64,000 nucleotides of DNA from the NCBI GenBank assembly GCA_019239895.1, contig JAFAZH010000033.1, positions 1 through 64,000 of the forward strand, read 5' to 3'. The DNA is from Abditibacteriaceae bacterium. GTDB taxonomy: Bacteria > Armatimonadota > Abditibacteriia > Abditibacteriales > Abditibacteriaceae. The translations under genes and the position numbers were made by a program. Shown piece by piece: positions 1-7,437 of the stretch. Under the pieces are notes generated by a model that did not search any database, was not told the DNA's origin, and worked only from the letters and a program-made list of their open reading frames with translations. Every line of letters starts with the position of its first letter. Within the stretch, counting starts at the first letter, position 1.

Positions 1-80
1 TAAGGGCGGCGGTCATGATCGCGGATATGCTCTAAGGCAGCGCGTTCAGACACGGCTAAATCCAATGTGCGTTGTCGCAT
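1..80 (-). CDS. N-terminal fragment of an HTH/IS630-like transposase-type protein (runs off left edge)
   Basis: An ATG at position 80 on the minus strand opens a frame of 26 codons that is still open at the window edge. The peptide begins MRQRTLDLAVSERAALEHIR and continues DHDRRP. From memory this resembles the N-terminus of short helix-turn-helix proteins and IS630-type transposase first halves, which often start with a similar block followed by RDHDPRPY. Only the first turn of the presumed DNA-binding domain is inside the window, so catalytic residues cannot be checked. It lies 56 bp upstream of the 3' end of the SGNH hydrolase gene on the same strand. It could equally be a stand-alone HTH protein. 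Confidence 0.45.
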   Translation of the reverse strand, partial: MRQRTLDLAVSERAALEHIRDHDRRP

Positions 81-135
81 GGGTCATCACCTCAAGTTAA
101 GGTATGACACTAACGGATTAGATTGTCAAAGATCA

Positions 136-852
136 TCAATACCCGGCCTCGGTCAGAGCCGCTTTGCCCGTAAGGGCTTGATAAACGCGAATAGCGATTA
201 AGCGCGCACCTTCAGCATTGGGATGCACGGTATCAGGAAACAATTCTTTCTTGCCAGACAAAGCACTATAAAGATCAATGACAGTAGCATTGGTGTCTTT
301 GGCAACCTGTTGCACCAGGGGAATGACTTCATTTTTGATTATTGTATCGTTGATGCCCCATTGGCCGGGAAAAGCCGGAACGGGCAAGCAAGTATAGACC
401 TTTACATCTGGCGAGACTTTACGAAACGTGGCAATCATCTGTTTATAGTCTGAGGTAAAGTCGTCTCTGTGCTGCCAATTTTCTGGCTTGCTATCATTGG
501 TGCCGAGCATGATGATGAGTACATCCGGTTTAAAGTCGAGTGCCTGCTGATAAGCTGTTACTTTGTTATAAGGCGCGTTTCCCTTGCTGAGCAAAGTTGC
601 ACCATTCACACCGAAGTTCTTAACGGCCCACTTATCCCCCAGCATCTGGCCCAATTGCGCCGGGTAGCTTTTGTGTTCCCGGTCTTGAATGTGATCACCA
701 TAGGTGATGCTGTCGCCCACACAAGCCACCCGAATGGTGCCCTTATAATCGTCTGTATTGATGGGTGTCGCGCCAACCGAGCAACTCACGGCAACGACCA
801 TAAACAAAAGATAGAGATAGAGAAACTTGAGCGGACGTAAAATTTTAAACAT
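136..852 (-). CDS. Exported SGNH/GDSL-family hydrolase
   Basis: A 238-residue protein with a hydrophobic N-terminal export signal (about residues 8-24, ending near an SC that could be a weak lipobox) and the blocks of the SGNH hydrolase fold. Block I is VGDSITYG with nucleophile Ser48, block II carries Gly83 in GVNG, block III is LGTND (residues 116-120), and block V is DTVHPN with Asp207 and His210. The family contains esterases and acetyl-xylan/rhamnogalacturonan deacetylases, so de-esterification of a polysaccharide outside the membrane fits the neighbouring glycosidases, but the substrate is inferred. It is divergent from the GH29 fucosidase gene, sharing a roughly 110-bp upstream region with it. 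Confidence 0.85.
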   Translation of the reverse strand: MFKILRPLKFLYLYLLFMVVAVSCSVGATPINTDDYKGTIRVACVGDSITYGDHIQDREHKSYPAQLGQMLGDKWAVKNFGVNGATLLSKGNAPYNKVTAYQQALDFKPDVLIIMLGTNDSKPENWQHRDDFTSDYKQMIATFRKVSPDVKVYTCLPVPAFPGQWGINDTIIKNEVIPLVQQVAKDTNATVIDLYSALSGKKELFPDTVHPNAEGARLIAIRVYQALTGKAALTEAGY

Positions 853-987
853 GAAATTTCCTCAGCAATAAAATCTATAGCGTTAGCTTTTGGGTGTGCT
901 TCTAACCTTAGGATTTCAGTTCCAGCACACTGATAGAGCAGTGCGCCGCGCTATAAGCGCAGCGTGCAACTTAGTATACTTGCTGCC

Positions 988-2775
988 ATGAAACTTTCCT
1001 CTGCCCTACTCTCTCCATTAGGTTTTGCTTCCTGGCTGGCATTAAGCCTTTTGCCCCAGGCGGCAAGTGCTCGTGCTAAACATCCAGTGGCCACACCAGC
1101 AACGCAGGCCACCATGCTCCAGGTGAATCCAGAAACGGGCGAAACCAAGGCTCAATTCGCAGCACGCACCGCGTGGTGGCGTGAGGCGAAGTTTGGCATG
1201 TTTATCCACTGGGGCGTCTATGCGGTGCCTGCCGATGGCGAATGGCACATGAACAACCATAAGATGCAGGTGCCCGACTATGAAAAATATACGGCTCAGT
1301 TTAACCCTGTGAATTTTGATGCTCATCGTTGGGTGCAAATCGCCAAAGATGAAGGCATGAAATACATCGTGATAACGAGCAAGCACCATGATGGCTTTTC
1401 GATGTTTGACAGCAAACTGACCAACTATAGCATTACCAAAGCCACACCTTTTCGATGCGACCCCATGAAAGAGTTAGCCGCTGAGTGCAAAAAGCAAGGC
1501 ATCAAGTTTTGCTTCTATCATTCTATTATGGACTGGCATCATCCCGATTATTTACCACGCCGCGCCTGGGAGACCGAGACCCGTCCGGCGGATGGAGCCA
1601 ATTTCAACCGCTACATTGACTACATGAAAGGCGAGTTGCGCGAGTTGCTGACTAATTACGGCCCTATCGGTGTTATCTGGTTCGATGGCGGCTGGGAACA
1701 TAACCCTGTCGAGCAACGCTCTTTAGAAGTGGTTAAATGGATTCGCCAGTTGCAACCGAATATTCTCATCAATAATCGCACCGGACTACCCGAAGATTTT
1801 GATACGCCAGAGCAATCTATCCCAGCCAGCGCCCTGGCTCAAGGTCGTCTGTGGGAAACTTGCATGACGCTCAACAACAACTGGGGCTATAACCGCAACG
1901 ATCACAACTGGAAGTCACCGGAAGACCTGGTGCATAAGCTCTGTGATATTGCCAGCAAGGGCGGCAACTTCCTGCTCAATGTCGGCCCAACAGAAATGGG
2001 CGAGATTCCCCAGGAGTCCATTACGCGCCTGGCCCGCGTAGGCCAATGGATGAAAGTGAACGGCCCCAGCGTTTATGGCACCACGAAAAACCCCTTCAAG
2101 AAACTATCTTTCGATGGTCGCTGCACGACTAAGGGCAACACCCTTTATCTGCAAGTTTTTAACTGGCCCACTGAAGGCTTGCGGTTGACGGGATTAAAGA
2201 CTCGCGCCACTCGCGCCCGCGCCCTGGACGGCGGAGCAAAACTTGCCATCGTCCAGAATGCGGATGGGCTGACTATCGCTAAGCCAGCGCATCTAGACCC
2301 GTTAGCAACCGTTATTGAACTGCGCCTGGCCGGGCCAGCAGAAGCGGAAGAGTCGCTTATCACACCGGGAGCCGATGGCAGCCTGGCACTCACAGCTACC
2401 GATGCGGTGATTCAAGGCGGGGCCAATGTTGAAACCAAGGCCGATAACATTCCGAACATTGGTTACTGGGTGGATCAAAAAGATACGGCCAGTTGGCGCA
2501 TCAAAGTGCCGCAAGCTGGTGATTACCATGTGGAACTCGAATATGCCTGTCCCCCCGATACCGCTGGCAGCACTTATCGCATCGGCATAGATAGTGCCCC
2601 CGATAATATCACTGGCATGGTAGAGGATACCGGCGGCTGGGATAAATTCCAGACCAAGACTTTGCCGGGGACTCTGCACTTGCCAGCAGGCAGTCAAACC
2701 TTGCGTGTCTCTGTTCAATCCATGCCGCACGGTGCCGTCATGAACTTACGCCGTATCACACTCAAACTGGCCTAA
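988..2775 (+). CDS. Secreted alpha-L-fucosidase (GH29) with C-terminal carbohydrate-binding-like module
   Basis: About 595 residues from the ATG at 988. An in-frame GTG at 964 is also possible but would put eight residues before the typical MKLSS signal peptide, and a TATACT hexamer at 975-980 lies between the two. The GH29 catalytic domain starts with AKFGMFIHWGVYAVP, continues with the TSKHHDGF block, and has the probable nucleophile Asp in VIWFDGGWEHN. After the catalytic domain and a beta-sandwich, about 125 C-terminal residues form a module with TASWRIKVPQAGDYHVELEY and a TGGWDKF motif, like CBM35/DUF5077-type domains. The same layout is found in the fucosidase at 9532-11346. It is predicted to release terminal fucose from glycans outside the cytoplasm. 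A strong hairpin follows the stop codon. Confidence 0.93.
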   Translation: MKLSSALLSPLGFASWLALSLLPQAASARAKHPVATPATQATMLQVNPETGETKAQFAARTAWWREAKFGMFIHWGVYAVPADGEWHMNNHKMQVPDYEKYTAQFNPVNFDAHRWVQIAKDEGMKYIVITSKHHDGFSMFDSKLTNYSITKATPFRCDPMKELAAECKKQGIKFCFYHSIMDWHHPDYLPRRAWETETRPADGANFNRYIDYMKGELRELLTNYGPIGVIWFDGGWEHNPVEQRSLEVVKWIRQLQPNILINNRTGLPEDFDTPEQSIPASALAQGRLWETCMTLNNNWGYNRNDHNWKSPEDLVHKLCDIASKGGNFLLNVGPTEMGEIPQESITRLARVGQWMKVNGPSVYGTTKNPFKKLSFDGRCTTKGNTLYLQVFNWPTEGLRLTGLKTRATRARALDGGAKLAIVQNADGLTIAKPAHLDPLATVIELRLAGPAEAEESLITPGADGSLALTATDAVIQGGANVETKADNIPNIGYWVDQKDTASWRIKVPQAGDYHVELEYACPPDTAGSTYRIGIDSAPDNITGMVEDTGGWDKFQTKTLPGTLHLPAGSQTLRVSVQSMPHGAVMNLRRITLKLA

Positions 2776-2777
2776 GC

Positions 2778-2815
2778 AAAAGAGCTATCATGCATTCCCG
2801 CATGATAGCTCTTTT
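2778..2815. terminator. Bidirectional intrinsic terminator
   Basis: A perfect 16-bp inverted repeat (AAAAGAGCTATCATGC and its complement) with a 6-base loop ends in a T run on both strands. It sits between the convergent fucosidase gene and the small exported-protein gene and can serve both. Confidence 0.88.
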
Positions 2816-2877
2816 AGCTTGTTGCACTTATCTGTAAACGGCAGTCCCAATCTCCGAGCCTATGGCCTGCTGACAGA

Positions 2878-3255
2878 TTAACGCCGTCTCCCATGATATG
2901 CACGGCTAATTACATCAAAGCTGGTAGTATGGAAGTGGCTCCTGCCCGGTTGTCCTTCCCAGAAACCTCGGACACTGACCGTATCGCCAGCTTCGAGCCG
3001 GTTATGGTTGCGATTGGTTTCGATGGTTACGGTGCGGCCACGCTCCGTGCGAATGTCGAAAGTATCACCATGTACGTCATGGAGGACGACACCAGTAAAG
3101 GTTCTCTCACTGCGCTCATAGCCTCGCTCATAGCCTCGCTCATAACGAGGGGCCGCAGATGCTGGGGTGGCGGAGCCTACTAATGAAGCACTCGCTACGC
3201 CAAGCGCAATACCTATACCAGCTATGCGAATGGTACGACTTAGATTCTTGTTCAT
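2878..3255 (-). CDS. Small exported protein with Arg/Tyr/Glu repeat and OB-like (DUF5666-type) beta domain
   Basis: A 125-residue protein. The start is supported by a GCAGGAGG sequence a few bases before the ATG at 3255. It has a signal peptide (about residues 1-34, ending ASAA), then a short tandem repeat RYERGYERGYERSER, then a small all-beta segment with FTGVVLHDVHGDTFDIRTE and VTIETNRNHNRLEAGDTVSV. The alternating pattern resembles DUF5666/OB-fold periplasmic proteins, which is a tentative match. The C-terminus ends in basic RRR. No function can be assigned; it is probably a periplasmic or surface protein. It converges on the fucosidase gene and shares its terminator. Confidence 0.75.
   Translation of the reverse strand: MNKNLSRTIRIAGIGIALGVASASLVGSATPASAAPRYERGYERGYERSERTFTGVVLHDVHGDTFDIRTERGRTVTIETNRNHNRLEAGDTVSVRGFWEGQPGRSHFHTTSFDVISRAYHGRRR
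3113..3148 (-). repeat. Three 12-bp tandem repeats inside the small exported-protein gene
   Basis: The unit CGCTCATAGCCT occurs twice exactly and a third time with changes. It encodes the reiterated ERGY peptide, so it is a coding repeat in which slippage would add or remove whole four-residue units. Confidence 0.8.
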
Positions 3256-3440
3256 ATTGCCTCCTGCATTTTCCTATTTTTTCCACAGCGATTCATAAGA
3301 CGCTAACCACATTTTCTTGTTTGTTAATGTCGCTTCGTCTTACGAAACTACAGACTGCAAAAAACCGTGCTTGTTCACAATTTCTCAAGAAGATTTTGTG
3401 CAAGTTCGGTGCTAACTTTTAACCCTGGAACGGATTTCAG

Positions 3441-4364
3441 ATGAAGCAATGGGATATCCTTGGCCTTGGCTGTGCCGCCGTAGATGACTTGCTGTATGTG
3501 GAATCGTTTCCACAACCAGATGGCAAAACGCCGGTGGTGCGTGCTGTCCGCCAATGTGGTGGCCTCACCGCCACAGCTTTAGTCGCAGCCGCACGTCTCG
3601 GCGCACGTTGCGCTTATGGAGCCTTACTAGGACATGGGCCGCTATCCCAGTATGTCGAAGAGACCTTAATCAAGGAAGGTATTGATCTTGATCCGGTTGT
3701 GCGCCACCCTGAAGCCGATCCGGTGCATTCGACTATTATCGTAGATACCTTACGCCACACGCGCAGTATCTTGTTCCATATCGGAGGCCGCACCGGTGCT
3801 CATGATATGCTCCCGGGGGCCGAGTTAATCCGTCAGGCACAAGTTCTCTTTGTTGACCACTATGGGATGACGGGCAACCTGCGTGCGGCGCGCATCGCCC
3901 ATGAGTCGGGCATTCCGGTCGTGGCTGATCTGGAACGGCAGAATGTGCCACATTTCGCAGAATTGCTGGAATGGGTAGATCATCTTATTGTCTCTGCCGA
4001 TTTTGCACGGCAGCTTACCGGGCAGGCAAATGTTGCTGAGGCGGCTTTACAACTCTATCAACACGCCCAGGGGACGGTAGTAATTACTTGCGGTGATGAA
4101 GGGTGCATTTACCATGCTTCCGGTTACGAAAAGCCAGTACATAGGCCCGCTTTTAAGGTCGCCGTTGCCGATACGACAGGGTGCGGCGATGTCTTCCACG
4201 GGGCTTATGCCGCAGCCTTGGCGCAGAGCATGGATTTGGAAGAGCGGATTCGCCTCGCCTCCGCTGCGGCTGCCATCAAAGCCACTCACGAAGGTGGACA
4301 GGCAGGCATTCCCAACCGGGCTACCGTTGAAGCTTTTCTAAGGAAGAGAGATGAAAGGCTCTAA
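3441..4364 (+). CDS. PfkB-family carbohydrate kinase
   Basis: A 307-residue cytoplasmic kinase, the usual length of the ribokinase/PfkB family. The N-terminal half has the glycine-rich sugar-binding segment CGGLTATALVAAARLGA. The C-terminal half has the PfkB signature DTTGCGDVFHGAYAAAL at residues 244-260, with Asp250 as the expected catalytic base. The overall pattern is closest to sulfofructose-kinase/adenosine-kinase-like PfkB members, but the sugar cannot be read from the sequence. It would phosphorylate an imported monosaccharide using ATP. The start is an ATG about ten bases after a weak GGA. A 24-bp-arm palindrome follows the gene, where a terminator would be expected. Confidence 0.9.
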   Translation: MKQWDILGLGCAAVDDLLYVESFPQPDGKTPVVRAVRQCGGLTATALVAAARLGARCAYGALLGHGPLSQYVEETLIKEGIDLDPVVRHPEADPVHSTIIVDTLRHTRSILFHIGGRTGAHDMLPGAELIRQAQVLFVDHYGMTGNLRAARIAHESGIPVVADLERQNVPHFAELLEWVDHLIVSADFARQLTGQANVAEAALQLYQHAQGTVVITCGDEGCIYHASGYEKPVHRPAFKVAVADTTGCGDVFHGAYAAALAQSMDLEERIRLASAAAAIKATHEGGQAGIPNRATVEAFLRKRDERL

Positions 4365-4400
4365 TCACATGATTTAAGCGGAGCGGTAAGGGTTACCCGT

Positions 4401-4482
4401 CATGTTGAGCGGAGCGAAACATCTTGTACTTATGAGTGAGTGGAAACTATGACGCACGAGATGTTTCGCTCCGCTCAACATG
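4401..4482. repeat. REP-like palindromic element with perfect 24-bp arms
   Basis: Arms at 4401-4424 and 4459-4482 are exact reverse complements (CATGTTGAGCGGAGCGAAAC plus ATCT), separated by 34 bp. The TTGAGCGGAGCGAAACATCT core belongs to a dispersed repeat type seen in many bacteria. It lies between the PfkB gene and the convergent thiamine-binding-type gene, and the right arm contains the stop codon of the latter. Confidence 0.85.
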
Positions 4483-4807
4483 GCGTTGTTCTGGTTCTTG
4501 CCTGATTAAGCACCCAGTTTTCTTCGACAGAGCGCACTTTGCTTTCCAGGGTACTCTCTGCATCGCGGGGATCATCAATTTTAATGACGGAATAGACGCG
4601 TTGAATCCCCATTGCAAAAGGAGCTTCGTGCATTGCTTTCGCCGCACGCAGTACGTCTTCTAAGTCACCCTGCAAAATCGTGCCCATTGCTGTCAATTGG
4701 TAACTGAGGCCACTCTCCTGGGCACGCTTGATAGCTTCCGCAATATATTCAGATGCACTAGTGCCCGCTCTGCCAAGAGCCAAGATACTGATTTCTAATT
4801 GCGCCAT
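4475..4807 (-). CDS. MTH1187/YkoF-type thiamine-binding family protein
   Basis: About 110 residues. The start at 4807 (MAQLEISILALG) is chosen because GGTGGAGG lies just upstream; an ATG four codons earlier (4819) lacks such a site. The sequence has the small ferredoxin-like fold pattern of the MTH1187 (DUF77) family, with SASEYIAEAIKRAQESGLSYQLTAMGT, then IKIDDPRD near the end. Family members bind thiamine or related ligands and are often found with thiamine-salvage transporters. Here the MFS gene lies just upstream on the same strand, 24 bp away, so the two may be co-transcribed. The last dozen residues run into the palindromic repeat, which provides the TGA stop. The tail may therefore be acquired rather than ancestral. 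Confidence 0.85.
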   Translation of the reverse strand: MAQLEISILALGRAGTSASEYIAEAIKRAQESGLSYQLTAMGTILQGDLEDVLRAAKAMHEAPFAMGIQRVYSVIKIDDPRDAESTLESKVRSVEENWVLNQARTRTTPC

Positions 4808-4830
4808 GATAGCCTCCACCGGGACTCAAA

Positions 4831-6135
4831 TTATACTGAATCTCTAACCATTGTGGCCGACTCTCGCTTACCAGCGAGCAGGTAACTAACTAAGAAATAA
4901 CCGAGCAACAAGAGGGAGCAACTGACTCCCACCATACACACTCCATGCCACTGCCCCAAACTCCAGCCTAACGCGCCCAGATAAGAACCTGCTGAGCCAC
5001 CAATAAAATATGACACCATATACACCGTGTTCAATCGGCTGTGCGCACCAAGTAGCAAACTAAAGACGCGCGTCTGGTTGGATATGTGAGCCGACTGCAC
5101 ACCCAAGTCCAGCAGGATCACCCCCAGCACCAAACCCCAGATATGAAATCCAAATAACCAAAATATGACATAGCCCAGGAGAATCAGGCAAGTGGCACCT
5201 TGCACCAAAAGGCGCGGGCTGCTCTTATCAGCCAAGCGCCCTACCAGGGGAGCCGCTAAAGCACCGGCGGCTCCCACCAAACCAAACGACCCGGCCACCC
5301 GCGCTCCCAAATGATAGGCAGGACTATCCAGTAAAAACACCATGGTGGCCCAAAAGGCGCTGAAACACGCGAACACCAACGCACCACTGAGCGCCGATTC
5401 ACGCAGGATGGGCTGCTCGCGCACCAGTTGAAAAATGGATGCTAATAACTCTCGATAAGAAAGTGCCGCCGCAGGCTGGTCTTGCGGCAGTAGCACTCGC
5501 AAGGCAAAAGTCATTATCATCATCAAACCTGCCGCTAACCAGTACATGGTGCGCCAACCCCATTGGTCACCGACAAAGCCGCTCACGGTGCGGGATAGCA
5601 AAATACCAATCAGTAACCCGCTCATAATGCTGCCGACAATCTTGCCCCGTTCCTCCGGCGCGGCCAGATGCGCGGCAAAGGGTAACAGCACCTGCGCCAT
5701 GATAGTCAGCAGCCCAATGGCATAAGTGGAAAGCGCGAGAATCAGCAAGGTCGGCGCACATGCCGCAACGATCAAACTGAGAATGACGAGGCAACATAAA
5801 CTCACGATCAAACGACGGCGTTCCAGAATATCACCTAACGGCACCAGGAGGAATAGTCCACTCGCGTAGCCAAATTGAGATAGCGAGGGCAGGATTCCCA
5901 CCTGTCGTTGCGTCACGGCAAAATTGCGCCCGATTTGATCTAAGAGTGGCTGATTATAGTACAGATTACCTGCCGCCAGGCCACTGGCAATCGCCATTGT
6001 CCACAATAAACTGCGCGCTATACCATGTGGCTGCGGCGTGATCTGAGCACTCTGCTCTAAAGTGCCTGCGTTCCTAATAGAACTACCTGCTTGCTCCTTA
6101 GCAGCATCCACTTGCAATTCATCTAAACTCGTCAT
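4831..6135 (-). CDS. MFS transporter (12 TM segments)
   Basis: A 434-residue polytopic membrane protein with a hydrophilic N-terminal extension of about 40 residues, then the NLYYNQPLL motif in the first transmembrane region. That motif is typical of a branch of MFS_1 drug/metabolite exporters. The loop 2-3 motif appears as LGDILERRRL and is repeated as VGRLADKSSPRL in the second half, so both six-helix halves are present. The start ATG is preceded by AAAGGAAT. The substrate is unknown. The neighbouring thiamine-binding-type gene suggests but does not prove a vitamin-related role. Confidence 0.88.
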   Translation of the reverse strand: MTSLDELQVDAAKEQAGSSIRNAGTLEQSAQITPQPHGIARSLLWTMAIASGLAAGNLYYNQPLLDQIGRNFAVTQRQVGILPSLSQFGYASGLFLLVPLGDILERRRLIVSLCCLVILSLIVAACAPTLLILALSTYAIGLLTIMAQVLLPFAAHLAAPEERGKIVGSIMSGLLIGILLSRTVSGFVGDQWGWRTMYWLAAGLMMIMTFALRVLLPQDQPAAALSYRELLASIFQLVREQPILRESALSGALVFACFSAFWATMVFLLDSPAYHLGARVAGSFGLVGAAGALAAPLVGRLADKSSPRLLVQGATCLILLGYVIFWLFGFHIWGLVLGVILLDLGVQSAHISNQTRVFSLLLGAHSRLNTVYMVSYFIGGSAGSYLGALGWSLGQWHGVCMVGVSCSLLLLGYFLVSYLLAGKRESATMVRDSV

Positions 6136-6197
6136 TATTCCTTTGCAGTTTCCTTGAATACACGAAGCATCTGTTACAATTACTGGCGGTCTATCGC

Positions 6198-7271
6198 TTA
6201 ATGGTGTGGCCAGGCGCGCTCATATTGCACCGGAGCCGGATTTTCTTGACGTAACTCCTGTGCCGCATAAGTGGGCCAGTAGGGATTGCGTAATAGTTCA
6301 CGCGCCAATAGCACCATATCCGCCTGATTGCTGCGAATGATATGATCGGCTTGCGAGGGCGCGGTAATCATGCCCACGGCCCCGGTCAGAATCCCCGCCT
6401 CGCGTTTGATTCTGGCCGCGAACTCAGTCTGATAGCCCGGCCCCACAGGAATAGTCGCTTTGGGCACTGCCCCACCGGAAGAGCAATCAATCACATCTAC
6501 CCCCAGCGGCTTGAGTTGTTGGGCCAGGGCCACCGACTGCTCAATATCCCAGCCACCTTCTGTCCAATCCGTAACGGAAAGGCGTACAACCAGAGGGTAA
6601 CGCTCAGGCCAGTGTCGCCGCACTTCCTCAACCACCTCTAGTAGAAGCCGCACGCGATTATTAAACTCACCACCATATTGATCCTCACGCTGGTTGCTGA
6701 GAGGCGACAGAAATTCGTGTAATAAGTAACCGTGCGCCGCATGAATTTCGACAACCTCGAATCCCGCCTGCTGCGCCCGCTCCGCCGCATTGCCAAAGGC
6801 TCGCACAACTTGCTTGATGCCCACTTCATCCAACGCTTCGGGTGTTAAGTAACCAGTGTCAAAAGGCAGTGGGCTGGGGGCAACCACAGGTGCCCAGCCT
6901 CCGGCAGCCTCACCCACTGCATGGCCACTCTGCCACGGCGGGGCAGTGCTGGCTTTACGACCAGCATGAGCGAGTTGAATACCGGCTACAGAGCCGTGCT
7001 CATGGAGAAATCTGGTAATGCGTTGTAGCGGTTCAATGTGCGAGTCATCATAAATGCCCAGGTCTTGAGGTGTGATGCGCCCGCGTGCTTCTACCGCCGC
7101 GGCTTCGGTGAAGACAAGTCCCGCGCCCCCGATGGCACGACTGCCAAGATGCACCAGGTGCCAGTCATTGGGCAATCCATCCACGCTGGAATACTGGCAC
7201 ATGGGAGAAACAGCGATACGGTTGCGCAAGGTAATCTCACGGATGGTGAGAGGAGTAAATAAATGTGACAT
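6198..7271 (-). CDS. namA: NADPH dehydrogenase of the Old Yellow Enzyme family (YqjM/NamA class)
   Basis: A 357-residue TIM-barrel flavoprotein. The N-terminus has RNRIAVSPMCQYSSVDG with Cys25 and Tyr27, the pair that marks the YqjM-like (thermophilic-type) ene-reductase class. The flavin/substrate site is EIHAAHGYLLHEFLSP with the two conserved histidines, followed by SNQREDQYGG. The C-terminal FMN phosphate-binding region is ILTGAVGMI and ADMVLLARELLRNPYW. Such enzymes reduce activated C=C bonds using NADPH and FMN in the cytoplasm. The length matches the family. It stands 62 bp upstream of the MFS gene on the same strand and may be transcribed with it. Confidence 0.92.
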   Translation of the reverse strand: MSHLFTPLTIREITLRNRIAVSPMCQYSSVDGLPNDWHLVHLGSRAIGGAGLVFTEAAAVEARGRITPQDLGIYDDSHIEPLQRITRFLHEHGSVAGIQLAHAGRKASTAPPWQSGHAVGEAAGGWAPVVAPSPLPFDTGYLTPEALDEVGIKQVVRAFGNAAERAQQAGFEVVEIHAAHGYLLHEFLSPLSNQREDQYGGEFNNRVRLLLEVVEEVRRHWPERYPLVVRLSVTDWTEGGWDIEQSVALAQQLKPLGVDVIDCSSGGAVPKATIPVGPGYQTEFAARIKREAGILTGAVGMITAPSQADHIIRSNQADMVLLARELLRNPYWPTYAAQELRQENPAPVQYERAWPHH

Positions 7272-7437
7272 TTGATAGCTTCATCCTATTTGCATTTAGT
7301 CTTTAACGACACTGTTAAATAATCAGCACTAACGAAGACTGCAAATTAGATGCGCCGGAGGAAGTCGCTCACTAACAGCTCATGCGTGTCGCAAAAGAAG
7401 AAAGTGGCACCCCCCTTGCAGCTACAGGACATCTACT

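Noticed and set aside
469..840. Long open frames antisense to the SGNH hydrolase and, elsewhere, antisense to glycosidase genes (for example 37295-37615, 57252-57482)
   Set aside because: They lack ribosome-binding sites, have compositions dictated by the real gene on the other strand and show no recognisable domains.
3113..3148. CRISPR-like or regulatory tandem repeat
   Set aside because: The 12-bp units are contiguous, in frame, and encode a repeated tetrapeptide; no spacers or cas genes occur anywhere in the window.
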